DNA of 64,000 nt from G963662985 sp963662985. GTDB taxonomy: Bacteria > Chloroflexota > Anaerolineae > Anaerolineales > UBA11579. The stretch lies in the NCBI GenBank assembly GCA_963662985.1, contig OY760067.1:558001-622000 (forward strand), given 5' to 3'. The notes beneath the pieces are model-generated. The model saw nothing but the letters and a program-made list of their open reading frames with translations. It had not been told where the DNA came from and ran no database searches. This document shows positions 24,235-33,905 of the stretch, one piece after another. A program made the translations under genes and the position numbers. Each line of letters starts with the position of its first letter. Position 1 is the first letter of the stretch.

Positions 24235-24898
24235 TCGATCTTTATTGCCAGAGTCTCCAAATTTTGAACATGAATTAATATTATACGAGCGTGGGTTTCA
24301 CTCTATCGCTGGAATTGACGAAGCCGGTCGTGGCCCTTGGGCTGGTCCGGTGACTGCGGGAGCGGTGCTTTTGCCATTGGATGAAAACTGTGTGCAAGCG
24401 CTAGCGGGGGTGCGAGATTCAAAACAATTAAGTGCAAAAAAAAGAGAGCGGCTATACGAAGTGATTCAAGAAGTAGCAATTGATTGGCAGGTGGCACATG
24501 TGATGCCTGCCGAAATTGACCAAATGGGAATCTTGCCAGCGACAAAAAAAGCGATGCGAATGGCAGTGGAAAAACTCTCTCTGAAGGTTGATGCGTTAGT
24601 GATTGATGCCGTAAAATTTCCAAAATGGAAGATTGAGCAAGTTAGTTTGATCAAAGGCGATCAACGCTCCTTGAGCATTGCAGCTGCTTCTATTATGGCA
24701 AAAGTATCAAGAGATCGTTTGATGCAGGACATGGAAAATCAATATTCAGGATATGGGTTTGGGCAACACAAGGGATATGGCACAAAAAAGCACCGAGAGG
24801 CGCTCTCCGTGCTGGGACCTTGTGATATTCATCGTAAATCGTATAAACCTATTCAGGCGTTGCAGAGTCCTTGTGAAGATAGACCTGATGTTGATTAA
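24221..24898 (+). CDS. rnhB: Ribonuclease HII
   Basis: 225-residue enzyme that removes ribonucleotides from DNA. Catalytic carboxylates lie in GIDEAGRGPWAGPV and in VIDAVKFP; SIAAASIMAKVSRDRLM and GYGTKKHREAL are further family blocks. The start is ATG 24221, 5 nt after AAGG and inside the end of the glycosyltransferase gene; a frame upstream to 24176 is not needed. The last 50 nt overlap the 3' end of nadD on the opposite strand. Confidence 0.94.
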   Translation, partial: RKKFDRSLLPESPNFEHELILYERGFHSIAGIDEAGRGPWAGPVTAGAVLLPLDENCVQALAGVRDSKQLSAKKRERLYEVIQEVAIDWQVAHVMPAEIDQMGILPATKKAMRMAVEKLSLKVDALVIDAVKFPKWKIEQVSLIKGDQRSLSIAAASIMAKVSRDRLMQDMENQYSGYGFGQHKGYGTKKHREALSVLGPCDIHRKSYKPIQALQSPCEDRPDVD

Positions 24899-25478
24899 GA
24901 TATTGATAAACCGCTTGATCTAGGTAGTAGCGATAGTGGCCATCACTTTGAATACGATCTCGGATTTCTGATGAGGAAATCTCTAAAAGTGGGGCATCAA
25001 TCAAACGAATTTTCTGATTAATCCCGGGATAATGCTCTTCTAAACCATTTGTGTCTAAGTGAGTTGAAGGCCGCAACATAACACCTATTTCATCACATAG
25101 TTCCACAAATTCAGCAGCTTTATACCAAACTTTATAAAGACTTTGTAGTGAATCAGCTCCCATGAGGTAGACAAGTTTTGCATTTGGATACATTTGATGT
25201 AATAAATGCATAGAATCCACCGTGTAATGCGGGCCGGGGCGATCAAGGTCTACGGTGGAGATGGCAAAATTTGAATCGTTTTTAATCATGGTCTGCAACA
25301 TTTGAAAACGATGTTGCACGTTTGATTTTTCTTGTTCTCTTTTATGCGGAGGATCGGGAGAAAGCATAAAAAGCACCTTGTCAAGTTTTAACTGACAAAG
25401 TGCTTCACTGGCTAATATCATATGCCCTAAATGAGGTGGATCAAAGGTCCCCCCAAAGATACCAATCCGATCTGTCAT
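24849..25478 (-). CDS. nadD: Nicotinate-nucleotide adenylyltransferase
   Basis: 209-residue nucleotidyltransferase forming deamido-NAD in NAD synthesis. GIFGGTFDPPHLGHM holds the (T/H)xGH motif and ISSSEIRDRI the C-terminal ISSTxIR motif. ATG 25478 follows GGAG by 7 nt; the frame runs on to 25583 inside obg but has no start with a ribosome site. It is the second gene of an obg-nadD pair, 16 nt after obg. Its 3' end overlaps rnhB tail to tail by 50 nt. Confidence 0.94.
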   Translation of the reverse strand: MTDRIGIFGGTFDPPHLGHMILASEALCQLKLDKVLFMLSPDPPHKREQEKSNVQHRFQMLQTMIKNDSNFAISTVDLDRPGPHYTVDSMHLLHQMYPNAKLVYLMGADSLQSLYKVWYKAAEFVELCDEIGVMLRPSTHLDTNGLEEHYPGINQKIRLIDAPLLEISSSEIRDRIQSDGHYRYYLDQAVYQYLNQHQVYLHKDSATPE

Positions 25479-25494
25479 TGGTTCGCTCCGAATC

Positions 25495-26754
25495 TTATTC
25501 TTCCCACTGAAGTTCAATTTCACCAATAAAGACTGTATCTCCGGGCATGACACCCTCTTTACGAAGGGCTTCATCGATACCAATCACTTCCATAATACGT
25601 TGGAAGCGGTAGATGGCTTGGTCGTGTTCCCAATAGGTCATGGCGGCGGCACGTTCAATGGCTTGCCCATGCACAACCCAACCTTCTTCAGTATGTTCAA
25701 TTTCGAAGTAATTTGGATCAGATTCCATCGTGTAAACGGGTAATTCTTCTTCAAATTCAACTTCAGGAAGCGTTTGGATCAATTCAAGCACTTTGTATAA
25801 TAAAGCGCGTACATTTTGATTTGTAGCGGCTGAGATTTTGACTAATTCAACCCCAAGTTTTTTAAATTCTTTTTCAAGAAGCGGGGCAATTTCTGCCACG
25901 TCTGGTATGTCAATTTTATTTAATACTACAATTTGGGGTTTGTCACCAAGATCAGCATCAAACAAAGAAAGCTCTGCATTGATTTGGATATAGTCACCAA
26001 CTGGATCCACGCTGCTCCCGTCAATCATATGCACCAATACTCGGGTACGTTGCACATGGCGCAAAAAATCATGCCCAAGGCCAACACCCATATGCGCGCC
26101 TTCAATTAGACCAGGGATATCTGCCATAACAAAGGTTTCAAAATCATCCAAAACAACCACCCCTAGATTAGGTTCAAGGGTAGTAAACGCATAAGAAGCA
26201 ATCTTTGGTTTTGCATTCGTCGCTACTGATAATAAAGTGGATTTGCCTGCATTGGGAACGCCGACAATGCCAACATCTGCGATTAATTTGAGCTCAAGAC
26301 GCAAAGTTTGTTCTGTGGCTGGCTCTCCTTTTTCAGCAATATGAGGCACTTTATTTCTGGAATTTTTGAAGTGCGTGTTACCACGACCACCACGACCACC
26401 TGCACAGACGATCAATGTTTGTCCATCTTTGACTAAGTCGCCAATTAAATTACCTGTGCCTGCATCATACACCATCGTACCAGCAGGTACTTTGATGACC
26501 AAATCTTCACCTGATTTTCCAAAGCGGTTATTAGGGCCTCCATTGGCGCCATCTTGGGCCGCATATAAACGATTATTGCGGAATTGGTACAACGTGTTAA
26601 TGTGTTTGGTAACTTCAAAGATGATATCGCCACCTTTGCCGCCATCACCACCATCTGGACCCCCACGGGGTACATATTTTTCACGATGAAAATGCACCAT
26701 TCCATCACCGCCCTTACCAGAGCGGACTCTAATTTCAGTCTGATCTATAAACAT
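25495..26754 (-). CDS. obg: GTPase Obg/CgtA
   Basis: 419-residue ribosome-associated GTPase. The glycine-rich Obg fold (MFIDQTEIRVRSGKGGDGMV) is followed by the G domain with GVPNAGKST, DIPGLIEGA and NKID, and a C-terminal OCT-type domain (YWEHDQAIYRFQRIMEVIGI ... GDTVFIGEIELQWEE). The start MFIDQ at 26754 fits the family. A TATAAT box ends 6 nt before it and no Shine-Dalgarno is present at a normal distance, so the mRNA may be leaderless; an ATG at 26778 lies upstream of that box. Confidence 0.95.
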   Translation of the reverse strand: MFIDQTEIRVRSGKGGDGMVHFHREKYVPRGGPDGGDGGKGGDIIFEVTKHINTLYQFRNNRLYAAQDGANGGPNNRFGKSGEDLVIKVPAGTMVYDAGTGNLIGDLVKDGQTLIVCAGGRGGRGNTHFKNSRNKVPHIAEKGEPATEQTLRLELKLIADVGIVGVPNAGKSTLLSVATNAKPKIASYAFTTLEPNLGVVVLDDFETFVMADIPGLIEGAHMGVGLGHDFLRHVQRTRVLVHMIDGSSVDPVGDYIQINAELSLFDADLGDKPQIVVLNKIDIPDVAEIAPLLEKEFKKLGVELVKISAATNQNVRALLYKVLELIQTLPEVEFEEELPVYTMESDPNYFEIEHTEEGWVVHGQAIERAAAMTYWEHDQAIYRFQRIMEVIGIDEALRKEGVMPGDTVFIGEIELQWEE

Positions 26755-26760
26755 GCCCCT

Positions 26761-26766
26761 ATTATA
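26761..26766 (-). promoter_or_regulatory. -10 box of obg-nadD, probably leaderless
   Basis: TATAAT, then AGGGGC, then ATG on the minus strand. The 6-nt gap puts the transcription start at the start codon. Confidence 0.6.
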
Positions 26767-26821
26767 CTTGATTCTCATTTTTTCAATGGAGCGGTTTTAT
26801 TTTTCACTTAATTAACCAAAA

Positions 26822-26848
26822 GACCGTTCTTTCAAACGGCCTTTTTTT
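26822..26848 (-). terminator. Terminator between ftsZ and obg
   Basis: GACCGTT / AACGGCC (26822-26841) forms a 7-bp stem on the minus strand with one G-U and a 6-nt loop, followed there by TCTTTTGG. The T-run is longer on the plus strand. It most likely ends the dcw operon. Confidence 0.6.
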
Positions 26849-26877
26849 AGGATTTTATAATCTTAGAGGTTGAGATT

Positions 26878-28047
26878 TTATAATTGATCCTCTTGATTTT
26901 GACGATTGCGCAAATAAGCTGGCAATTCAAGCTCAGGAGAATTTTTATCTATTGGTTTATAAGAAAGCAAAGTGCTGCTTTCACGTTTACGAGGTGCAGT
27001 GACGGGTTTTGTTTCGATTGTTTCTATGTTTTGAGGCATGCGTTTCGGTGTGCTTACTGGCATACGAGAACGCTTCGCAAAGGAGGCTTTTGTGCCAATA
27101 CCATCAAAACCAGTTGCAATCATTGTGATGCGGACTTCATCGTCCAGTGTTGGATCAATGGTTGCACCAAAAATGACGTTGACATTCTCAGAGGCTGATT
27201 CTGTAATCACTGCAGCGGCTTGATTGACTTCGAACAAGGTCATATCAGAAGGACCTGTGACGTTAATCAAAACACCCTTAGCGCCATCGATGGTTACATC
27301 TAATAATTTAGATTGAACAGATTCTTGCGCGGCGACTAATGCACGATCTTCGCCTTTTCCACGACCAACAGCCAACAATGCAGCACCACCACCGGTCATG
27401 ATTGTGCGAACATCAGCAAAGTCGAGGTTGATCAAACCCGGAACGGTGATAATTTCAGAAATGCCTTGGATGCCTTGGCGCAAAACTTCATCTGCGAGCA
27501 TAAATGCATCTTTCACTACAGTACGCTTATCGATGATCTGCAACAAACGGTCATTGGGAATCGCAATCAAGGTGTCTACTTGTTCTTTGAGTTGTTCAAT
27601 GCCAACTTCTGCCACTTTGCTGCGCTTGGGGCCTTCAAATGAAAATGGCATGGTGACCACACCAATTGTCAACGCCTTTACTTCACGCGCAATTTGTGCC
27701 ACGATTGGAGCGGCACCCGTGCCTGTACCACCGCCCATACCAGCTGTGATAAAGACCATATCTGCGCCTTGTAGCAAAGCAAACAAGTCTTCTGCAGATT
27801 CTTCTGCAGATAAACGACCTTGTTCTGGATCACTACCTGCACCCAGACCACGTGTTAAGTTATTCCCGATGCGAACACGCTTTTTTGCCAAAGATTCTGA
27901 CAATGCTTGTGCATCTGTGTTGATTGCGACAAATTCGACGCCTTTAATGCCACATTCGACCATTCGGTTTACCGCGTTGCAGCCACCACCGCCAACGCCC
28001 ACCACCATGATTCTGGCAAAAGGCTCAACCTGAGTTCTTTCTGTCAT
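26878..28047 (-). CDS. ftsZ: Cell division protein FtsZ (canonical)
   Basis: 389-residue tubulin-like GTPase that forms the division ring. GVGGGGCNAVNRM, the GGGTGTG signature (105-111) and an intact T7 loop NLDFADV (207-213) with both catalytic Asp residues mark a functional enzyme. The C-terminal linker is about 50 residues and ends in ELELPAYLRNRQ, the conserved peptide that binds FtsA. GGAGGTGAG precedes ATG. It closes the dcw cluster behind ftsA. A second, divergent FtsZ is encoded at 8101-9408. Confidence 0.98.
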   Translation of the reverse strand: MTERTQVEPFARIMVVGVGGGGCNAVNRMVECGIKGVEFVAINTDAQALSESLAKKRVRIGNNLTRGLGAGSDPEQGRLSAEESAEDLFALLQGADMVFITAGMGGGTGTGAAPIVAQIAREVKALTIGVVTMPFSFEGPKRSKVAEVGIEQLKEQVDTLIAIPNDRLLQIIDKRTVVKDAFMLADEVLRQGIQGISEIITVPGLINLDFADVRTIMTGGGAALLAVGRGKGEDRALVAAQESVQSKLLDVTIDGAKGVLINVTGPSDMTLFEVNQAAAVITESASENVNVIFGATIDPTLDDEVRITMIATGFDGIGTKASFAKRSRMPVSTPKRMPQNIETIETKPVTAPRKRESSTLLSYKPIDKNSPELELPAYLRNRQNQEDQL

Positions 28048-28136
28048 ATCTCACCTCCGATGTCTTCTATTTATAGCACAAAATAATTACTTGCGCAGGC
28101 AATTTTAGAAGGCATTTTTCGCATATTTAAACTTTT

Positions 28137-29393
28137 TTATTGTTCTTCATTTTCGATCGGTAATAATCGTTTTAAGAAGATCATTAATCGATCCATAAAT
28201 GATTTTTCTTCACCTTCTGATTTGGGTGAATGTTCTACTTCACGATACATTGCTTTTTTATATTTGTTTGCATTCCAGCGAATCAAGCCAGTGGCGGTTG
28301 AAAACTCTGGACGATCTAAACCTTCGCTCAACCCTTCTAAACGAGTGGGTTTTGCCAAGCGAATAGGCATTTTGAAAATCTGATAGGCAACTTCTTTAAT
28401 CCCCATCAAAGAGGAGGTGCCTCCTGTGAGCACAATCCCTGCTGGCAACATATCTTCAAAGCCAGCTCGTTTGATGAGATCATTCACGATGCCAAAAGTC
28501 TCTACAACACGGGCTTCGATAATATGTGCCAAAAGACGACGATTGACATTATTTTCAACATCATCATGAATAGCTTTGACGGGGAAAGTCTCTTCATTAG
28601 AAATCAAAGCACGCATAGCACATCCATGACGAAGTTTGATCTCTTGGGCTTGGCTAGAAGATACTTTTAAGCCATGGACAATATCTGAGGTGATGTTCGC
28701 CCCACCAACTGGAATTACATCTGCGTAGACAGGGAAACCGTCTTTATAGATGGCTATCTCCGTGGTGCCTTCTCCAAAATCCACCACGGCTACGCCTTCT
28801 TTGCGCTCTACATCTGTGAGGACTTCTTCTGCACTGGCAAAAGATGCCAAAACAAATTCTTGAGCGTGAATGCCAGTTGCTTCAATACATTTTTCTAGAT
28901 TTTTCAATGTGGTTTCGTTAGCTGTGATGATGGATGCATCCACTTCTAAACGATGGCCACGGAAGTTCATGGGATGTTGAATGCCTTTTTGATGATCGAT
29001 GGTATAACCTCGATTAAGCACATGGATTACTTTTTGATTACGATTCAAAGAAAACGCACGTGCGTCATCCCATGCTCGGTCAATGTCGGCTTGGTCGACG
29101 ATTTGTCTGGTGATGCCTGTGGAACCGGGATGATCGTGAAATTCAACATTGTCACTTGAGAAACTAACAGCTGCTGCATTGATCTCTAAGGAAGAGGTTT
29201 GTTCTGCCTTATCAATTGAATTGGAGATTGCTCTGGTGGCTTCTTCCATATCCACTACACCACCTTTTTTGATACCAAGAGATGGTTCAATGCCAATGCC
29301 AATCACACGCATCACATCATTGTCTTTTACTTCCGCAACGATGGTGCAAATTTTTGATGTACCTATGTCTAACCCTACAAATATCTCACTCAT
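28137..29393 (-). CDS. ftsA: Cell division protein FtsA
   Basis: 418-residue actin-like ATPase that tethers FtsZ to the membrane. The phosphate-1 motif VGLDIGTSKICTIVAE, VVDFGEGTTEIAIY (phosphate 2) and GIVLTGGTSSLMGI (adenosine) are present. The C-terminus DRLMIFLKRLLPIE is an amphipathic membrane-targeting helix. It starts 1 nt after the ftsQ stop with GGAG upstream, and ftsZ follows after 89 nt. Confidence 0.97.
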   Translation of the reverse strand: MSEIFVGLDIGTSKICTIVAEVKDNDVMRVIGIGIEPSLGIKKGGVVDMEEATRAISNSIDKAEQTSSLEINAAAVSFSSDNVEFHDHPGSTGITRQIVDQADIDRAWDDARAFSLNRNQKVIHVLNRGYTIDHQKGIQHPMNFRGHRLEVDASIITANETTLKNLEKCIEATGIHAQEFVLASFASAEEVLTDVERKEGVAVVDFGEGTTEIAIYKDGFPVYADVIPVGGANITSDIVHGLKVSSSQAQEIKLRHGCAMRALISNEETFPVKAIHDDVENNVNRRLLAHIIEARVVETFGIVNDLIKRAGFEDMLPAGIVLTGGTSSLMGIKEVAYQIFKMPIRLAKPTRLEGLSEGLDRPEFSTATGLIRWNANKYKKAMYREVEHSPKSEGEEKSFMDRLMIFLKRLLPIENEEQ

Positions 29394-29394
29394 A

Positions 29395-30432
29395 TTACGG
29401 CTCCAGTCTATAATAAGGCGCTTCTAAGTGTTCTACACTGATCAAATAAGGTTCAATTCTCAGTGATTCCAATTCACTTACAATCGCATCATAAACTAAT
29501 AATTTTTCATCTACACGATCCATCGAGAATCCAAAATAGACTAACCATCCCTTTTGGGGATCTTGCCAGCCTAGGCCTTTCTCTGAATCAAACAACAATA
29601 CTGTGTTTTCTGGCATAATCGCATCCATCATCAAAACTGCTTTGACCATCTCTTGAGTCATAAGATGGTGCTCTTGAATGTTTTTTGCAATCTTATATTC
29701 TTTTGTGCCAGCTTCAAATTCTAAATAATCTGATGACATCACGGAAGGGAGAAATTCTTCTGCCACCACTTCCACCACATCATAAACTGCACCCTCGCGA
29801 ACGTCAAATGAGATGCCTTCTTGATCAATCCATACATTCGCATTAGCATCTTGGACAGTGAGATGGATGAGCGGTTTTCTTTCTTTGACAGAGATGGTGA
29901 CTTGTGCTGGATATTCCACTGCTACATTAATGTCAATTAATTCATTATAGGCAAGTGCAAGATCGAGCGCAACTTCTTCTGGCTGGAAAGTGAAAATCGA
30001 TCTGCCACTTAAATTTAATTTTTGTGTCACTTCTTCCGCTGAAATTCGCTCAAGCCCTTCCACATCCACTGCTTGAATGCGAAATGTTTGCCCAAAGATC
30101 AAGAAGTATAACCCAACTATACAACAAAGTGCGATTGCACCCGATAAAATGCGTAGGTCAATTTTTGGCAAAACGATGGCAGGTAATTTGATGGTGACAC
30201 CATTGGGCAATGGAATGCGAAATTGCTTTTTTGCATTCACATTCTTTTGAGGTTTCTTTGGCTTTGCATTGATGGGTTCATCCACTCTGGGCTTGGCCAT
30301 TGAAACGGGTTGGGGTTGTGTCCCCTGCTCTGATTTTTTCCCATTTTCAGGTACAGCACGAGAAGGCTTCTTCTTGCGAGAATTCTTCAATGGTTTGACC
30401 ATGGGTTCAAAATCAAATTGATCGTTTGACAC
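29395..30432 (-). CDS. ftsQ: Cell division protein FtsQ/DivIB
   Basis: 345 residues. A long basic, Lys/Pro-rich cytoplasmic tail (about 95 residues) precedes one membrane helix (LSGAIALCCIVGLYFLIFG). A POTRA domain follows, starting FRIQAVDVEGLERISAEEV, then the FtsQ/DivIB region. It links early and late divisome proteins. The start is GTG 30432, with GAGGAG overlapping the end of ddl. Sequence conservation is low as usual; position between ddl and ftsA supports the call. Confidence 0.9.
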   Translation of the reverse strand: MSNDQFDFEPMVKPLKNSRKKKPSRAVPENGKKSEQGTQPQPVSMAKPRVDEPINAKPKKPQKNVNAKKQFRIPLPNGVTIKLPAIVLPKIDLRILSGAIALCCIVGLYFLIFGQTFRIQAVDVEGLERISAEEVTQKLNLSGRSIFTFQPEEVALDLALAYNELIDINVAVEYPAQVTISVKERKPLIHLTVQDANANVWIDQEGISFDVREGAVYDVVEVVAEEFLPSVMSSDYLEFEAGTKEYKIAKNIQEHHLMTQEMVKAVLMMDAIMPENTVLLFDSEKGLGWQDPQKGWLVYFGFSMDRVDEKLLVYDAIVSELESLRIEPYLISVEHLEAPYYRLEP

Positions 30433-30435
30433 GCC

Positions 30436-31551
30436 TTATGCTCCTCTTTGGTAGGCTGTTTTGGTTTGGTTGCGATCTTCTTTGCGGGAAAGGGCAAAGT
30501 TGATTAGCTTTTCAACAAGTTCTTGATTAGGCACACCGGTGGCTTCCCACAACATGGGATACATGCTGATTTCTGTAAAGCCAGGGATGGTGTTGAGTTC
30601 ATTTATTGCGATTTCACCAGTTTCTTGATTCAGGAAAAAATCTACACGAGTGAGACCAGCAGAATCAATCGCTTGATAGGCTCTAACTGCTAAGTCACGA
30701 ATCTTTTCAGATAATTCTTCAGGAACCTCTGCAGGAACAACTGTGTTGGAAGTTTCATCGTAATATTTGGCATCGTAGGAATAAAATTCTTCACCGGGGA
30801 GCACTTCTCCACATACGGATGCGATTGGTTTGTCATTGCCCATCACGGCAACTTCAATTTCACGTACTTTCCAACCGGCTTGGATAACCATACGGCGATC
30901 ATATTGCGCAGCATCCATTAACCCTTCATAAAGATCGGAACGATTACGAACTTTGCTGATGCCAACGGAAGATCCCATGTTGGCGGGTTTGATGAACATT
31001 GGATAGGAAGAAAATGATTCGCATTTGGCTAACATAGCTTCAGAATTCTCTTTGAATTCAGAACGCAACATTAACATCGTAGGTACGATAGGAATATTAT
31101 TAGCGCGCATCACATCAGCAAAAACGGCTTTGTCCATCCCTACGGCAGCACCTAAAACGCCAGGACCAACATAGGCAATGCCAGCCATTTCGAGCAAGCC
31201 TTGTAAGGTACCATCTTCGCCAAAAGTACCATGCAAAACGGGGAAGACCACATCAACGTCGGACATAAATTGCATGTTATCTTCGGCAAGGGAATAAAGT
31301 CCGGGGCGTTTTGGATCTGGCAAGATTGTGACGGGGGTATAGCCTGTGACATCACCGGCAATCAAGGCATTGAGAATCCCTTCGCCTGTGAACCACTCCC
31401 CTTCACGAGTGATGCCAACCTGAATGACATCATATTTTTGGGGATCTAATTGGCTAATCACAAATTTTGCAGACATCAGAGAAACATCATGTTCTCCGGA
31501 ACGTCCACCAAAAAGTACGATAATTTTGAGAGGTTGATTGTTCGCCATCAT
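30436..31551 (-). CDS. ddl: D-alanine--D-alanine ligase
   Basis: 371-residue ATP-grasp enzyme joining two D-Ala for the peptidoglycan stem. The N-terminal VLFGGRSGEHDVSLMSA (here IVLFGGRSGEHDVSL), HGTFGEDGTLQG, FIKPANMGSSVGISK and the metal site FLNQETGEIAINELNTIPGFT are diagnostic. AGGA precedes a double ATG. It lies 18 nt after murB and 3 nt before ftsQ. Confidence 0.97.
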   Translation of the reverse strand: MMANNQPLKIIVLFGGRSGEHDVSLMSAKFVISQLDPQKYDVIQVGITREGEWFTGEGILNALIAGDVTGYTPVTILPDPKRPGLYSLAEDNMQFMSDVDVVFPVLHGTFGEDGTLQGLLEMAGIAYVGPGVLGAAVGMDKAVFADVMRANNIPIVPTMLMLRSEFKENSEAMLAKCESFSSYPMFIKPANMGSSVGISKVRNRSDLYEGLMDAAQYDRRMVIQAGWKVREIEVAVMGNDKPIASVCGEVLPGEEFYSYDAKYYDETSNTVVPAEVPEELSEKIRDLAVRAYQAIDSAGLTRVDFFLNQETGEIAINELNTIPGFTEISMYPMLWEATGVPNQELVEKLINFALSRKEDRNQTKTAYQRGA

Positions 31552-31569
31552 ATTTTGTCCTGACTTTCT

Positions 31570-32490
31570 TTATGAAAAATCCCAATCTCCAATAAATTGA
31601 ATTTCTGGGTGCAATTCAATACCATATTTTTCCAATACGGTTTTTTGCGCTAATTTAACCAAGGCATAAAAATCATTGGCGGTGCCATTATCTACGTTGC
31701 AGAAAAAATTTCCGTGTAGTTCATTAATTTGCACACCACCTATTTGCGTACCTTTGAGGCCACTCTCTTGAATTAATTTTGCAGAGAAATTGCCGGGAGG
31801 GTTTTTAAAAGTGGAGCCTGTGCTGGGGAAATTAGGTTGGGTGCTTGTTCTACGCACTAAGTACGCTTTCACTTTTTCATCAATTTCAGCTTGCACGCCT
31901 TGTTCATACTTGAATGTGGCTGAAAGTACTAATACTTGAGAGCCATCATGTTTGAGGCGACTGCCACGATATTGATAATGAAAATCTTCCGCTTTCCATG
32001 TTTGAACACCAAATTCAGGATGGAATACAAGCGCTGAGACCAATGAACCGGCGGTATCGCCACCATGAGCTCCTGCATTGCCTACCACTGCGCCTCCGAC
32101 CGTACCAGGGATGCCTGTGGCCCATTCCATACCGGTGTAGCCACGTTTGCTAATCTGTTTGCCTAATTTGACCATTTTGGTGCCACTACTGGCAGTGACT
32201 TGAAAATTCTCTTCATCGAACAGGATGTCATCTGCACGATTGACAATCACTAATTCACGAATGCCTTTGTCACTAACTAAAATATTACAACCGCCACCTA
32301 ACACAAAGAAAGGAATCTCTTCTTTGAATGCGTAGGCAACGGCATCTTTTAATTCTTCTTGGGTTTCTGCAATTACAGCAAAATCTGCGGGACCACCAAT
32401 TTTTACGGTGGTCACTTTTGACATTGGAAAGTCTCTTTGGAGTTTTTCACCAAAGTGCTTTTCAAGTATTTCACCAGACAAACTCATCAT
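31570..32490 (-). CDS. murB: UDP-N-acetylenolpyruvoylglucosamine reductase
   Basis: 306-residue FAD enzyme completing UDP-MurNAc. The FAD-binding part has TVKIGGPADF and LGGGCNILVSDKG; GIPGTVGGAVVGNAGAHG is the central block; the catalytic Ser lies in PSTGSTFKNP, with the shorter type II architecture lacking the extra Tyr loop of the E. coli enzyme. The start overlaps the murC stop by 4 nt, following a GAGGAAAAT ribosome site. Confidence 0.97.
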   Translation of the reverse strand: MMSLSGEILEKHFGEKLQRDFPMSKVTTVKIGGPADFAVIAETQEELKDAVAYAFKEEIPFFVLGGGCNILVSDKGIRELVIVNRADDILFDEENFQVTASSGTKMVKLGKQISKRGYTGMEWATGIPGTVGGAVVGNAGAHGGDTAGSLVSALVFHPEFGVQTWKAEDFHYQYRGSRLKHDGSQVLVLSATFKYEQGVQAEIDEKVKAYLVRRTSTQPNFPSTGSTFKNPPGNFSAKLIQESGLKGTQIGGVQINELHGNFFCNVDNGTANDFYALVKLAQKTVLEKYGIELHPEIQFIGDWDFS

Positions 32491-33896
32491 ATTTTCCTCA
32501 ATTCTTGGATCAATGTTTGATTGATCTGTGTGGCATCTCCGGCGGAGAAAACGATGACTACATCGTTGTTGCCAATTTCCGCTAACAAAGTTTGTGCAGT
32601 TAGATCTAAATCACAAATAGCACGGGCATGTTGATGGTGCATGTGATCGACAATCTGTTTTTGAACACTAAAGTCTGGACGAGCTTGTTCTCTGGCCGCA
32701 AACACTTCGGTGACAATCACTTCATCTGCATTGCCAAACGCTTCTTCAAAACGGTGTAACAATTCCAAAGTGCGGGAATACATGTGGGGTTGCCACACTG
32801 CCCAAATTTTCTTGTTTGGATAGCGATCTTTTGTGGCAGATAAAGTAACCGAAATTTCAGTGGGATGATGTCCATAGTCATCCACTAATAAAATTCCATT
32901 TTCATTGTATTTGATATCAAAACGTCGGCCTGCACCTGTATAAGTCTGCAAAGGTGCAATGGCCCCTTTGGGGTCAATGCCTAGATACTCTAAGGCAGCT
33001 AAGACTGCCAGAGCGTTTAAGATATTGTGTTTTCCAGGTACGGTGAGGGCAATGCGCCCAATTTTTTCACCATGCAAATAGGCATCAAAGGCATATCCCA
33101 AGCCTTCTTGAGAAACTAAGTTGGTTGCGTTGACACAAAGGTCAGGTTGTTGAATACCAAATTCTTTGGTGTTGAGTTGTTTTTTAAGCGCATATGCAAG
33201 CATATCTTCGCTATTTTTATCATTCTTTGAAGCAATCAAAACGCCATCGGGTTGGATTTTATCGATAAAGCCAAAAAATGCATTTCGATAGATTTCTTCG
33301 GTGGGGAAACAATCGGGGTGGTCGTGTTCGACATTGGTAATGATTGCTACTTTTGGATTCAGGCCATGGAACATATTATCATATTCATCCGCTTCAATCA
33401 CAAAAAGCGGTTTTGTTTGACCGTTTTTGGGTTGAGGATCACCTGCACGAGCATTGACTCCTAAATTACCCACTACGCCGCCGACGATAAACCCGGGAGC
33501 ATACCCTAATTGATCTAAGACCCACACCATCATGGAAGTGGTGGTGGTTTTGCCATGGGTACCGGCAACACCAATGACATCATAGTCTTTGAGAATTTTT
33601 TCTAAAAAGTCGATGCGTTTCAAAACTTGCACACCCGCTTGTTTGGCGGCAATCACTTCTACGTTTGTATCAGGAATGGCAGAAGAACGTACCACCAAAG
33701 TGGCATCCGCAATGTTTTCAGCACAGTGACCAATCTCGATATGGGCGCCTTTGGCTTGTAAGGAGCGTATGCTATCCGAGGTTTTCATATCAGAACCAGA
33801 AACAGATACACCCATTTCTAAAAGAACAAGCGCAATCGCAGAAAGCCCTGTTCCGCCTATACCGATGAAGTGAATCTTTTCGTTTTTCAAAATCAC
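32487..33896 (-). CDS. murC: UDP-N-acetylmuramate--L-alanine ligase
   Basis: 469-residue Mur ligase adding L-Ala to UDP-MurNAc. The N-terminal FIGIGGTGLSAIALVLLEMG, the P-loop GVAGTHGKTTTTSM, the metal-site region EADEYDNMFHGLNP and TNVEHDHPD, and the C-terminal DDYGHHPTEI are all present. It overlaps murB by 4 nt and follows the cvpA-like gene by 9 nt. Confidence 0.97.
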   Translation of the reverse strand: MILKNEKIHFIGIGGTGLSAIALVLLEMGVSVSGSDMKTSDSIRSLQAKGAHIEIGHCAENIADATLVVRSSAIPDTNVEVIAAKQAGVQVLKRIDFLEKILKDYDVIGVAGTHGKTTTTSMMVWVLDQLGYAPGFIVGGVVGNLGVNARAGDPQPKNGQTKPLFVIEADEYDNMFHGLNPKVAIITNVEHDHPDCFPTEEIYRNAFFGFIDKIQPDGVLIASKNDKNSEDMLAYALKKQLNTKEFGIQQPDLCVNATNLVSQEGLGYAFDAYLHGEKIGRIALTVPGKHNILNALAVLAALEYLGIDPKGAIAPLQTYTGAGRRFDIKYNENGILLVDDYGHHPTEISVTLSATKDRYPNKKIWAVWQPHMYSRTLELLHRFEEAFGNADEVIVTEVFAAREQARPDFSVQKQIVDHMHHQHARAICDLDLTAQTLLAEIGNNDVVIVFSAGDATQINQTLIQELRKI

Positions 33897-33905
33897 CTCG
33901 TTTTT

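Noticed and set aside
27398..28033. 211-codon frame on the plus strand opposite ftsZ
   Set aside because: Antisense shadow of FtsZ; Ser/Thr/Pro-rich nonsense composition and no start signals.
33350..33380. AACATATTATCATATT as a possible dif arm
   Set aside because: It lies within the murC coding region and lacks a partner arm.
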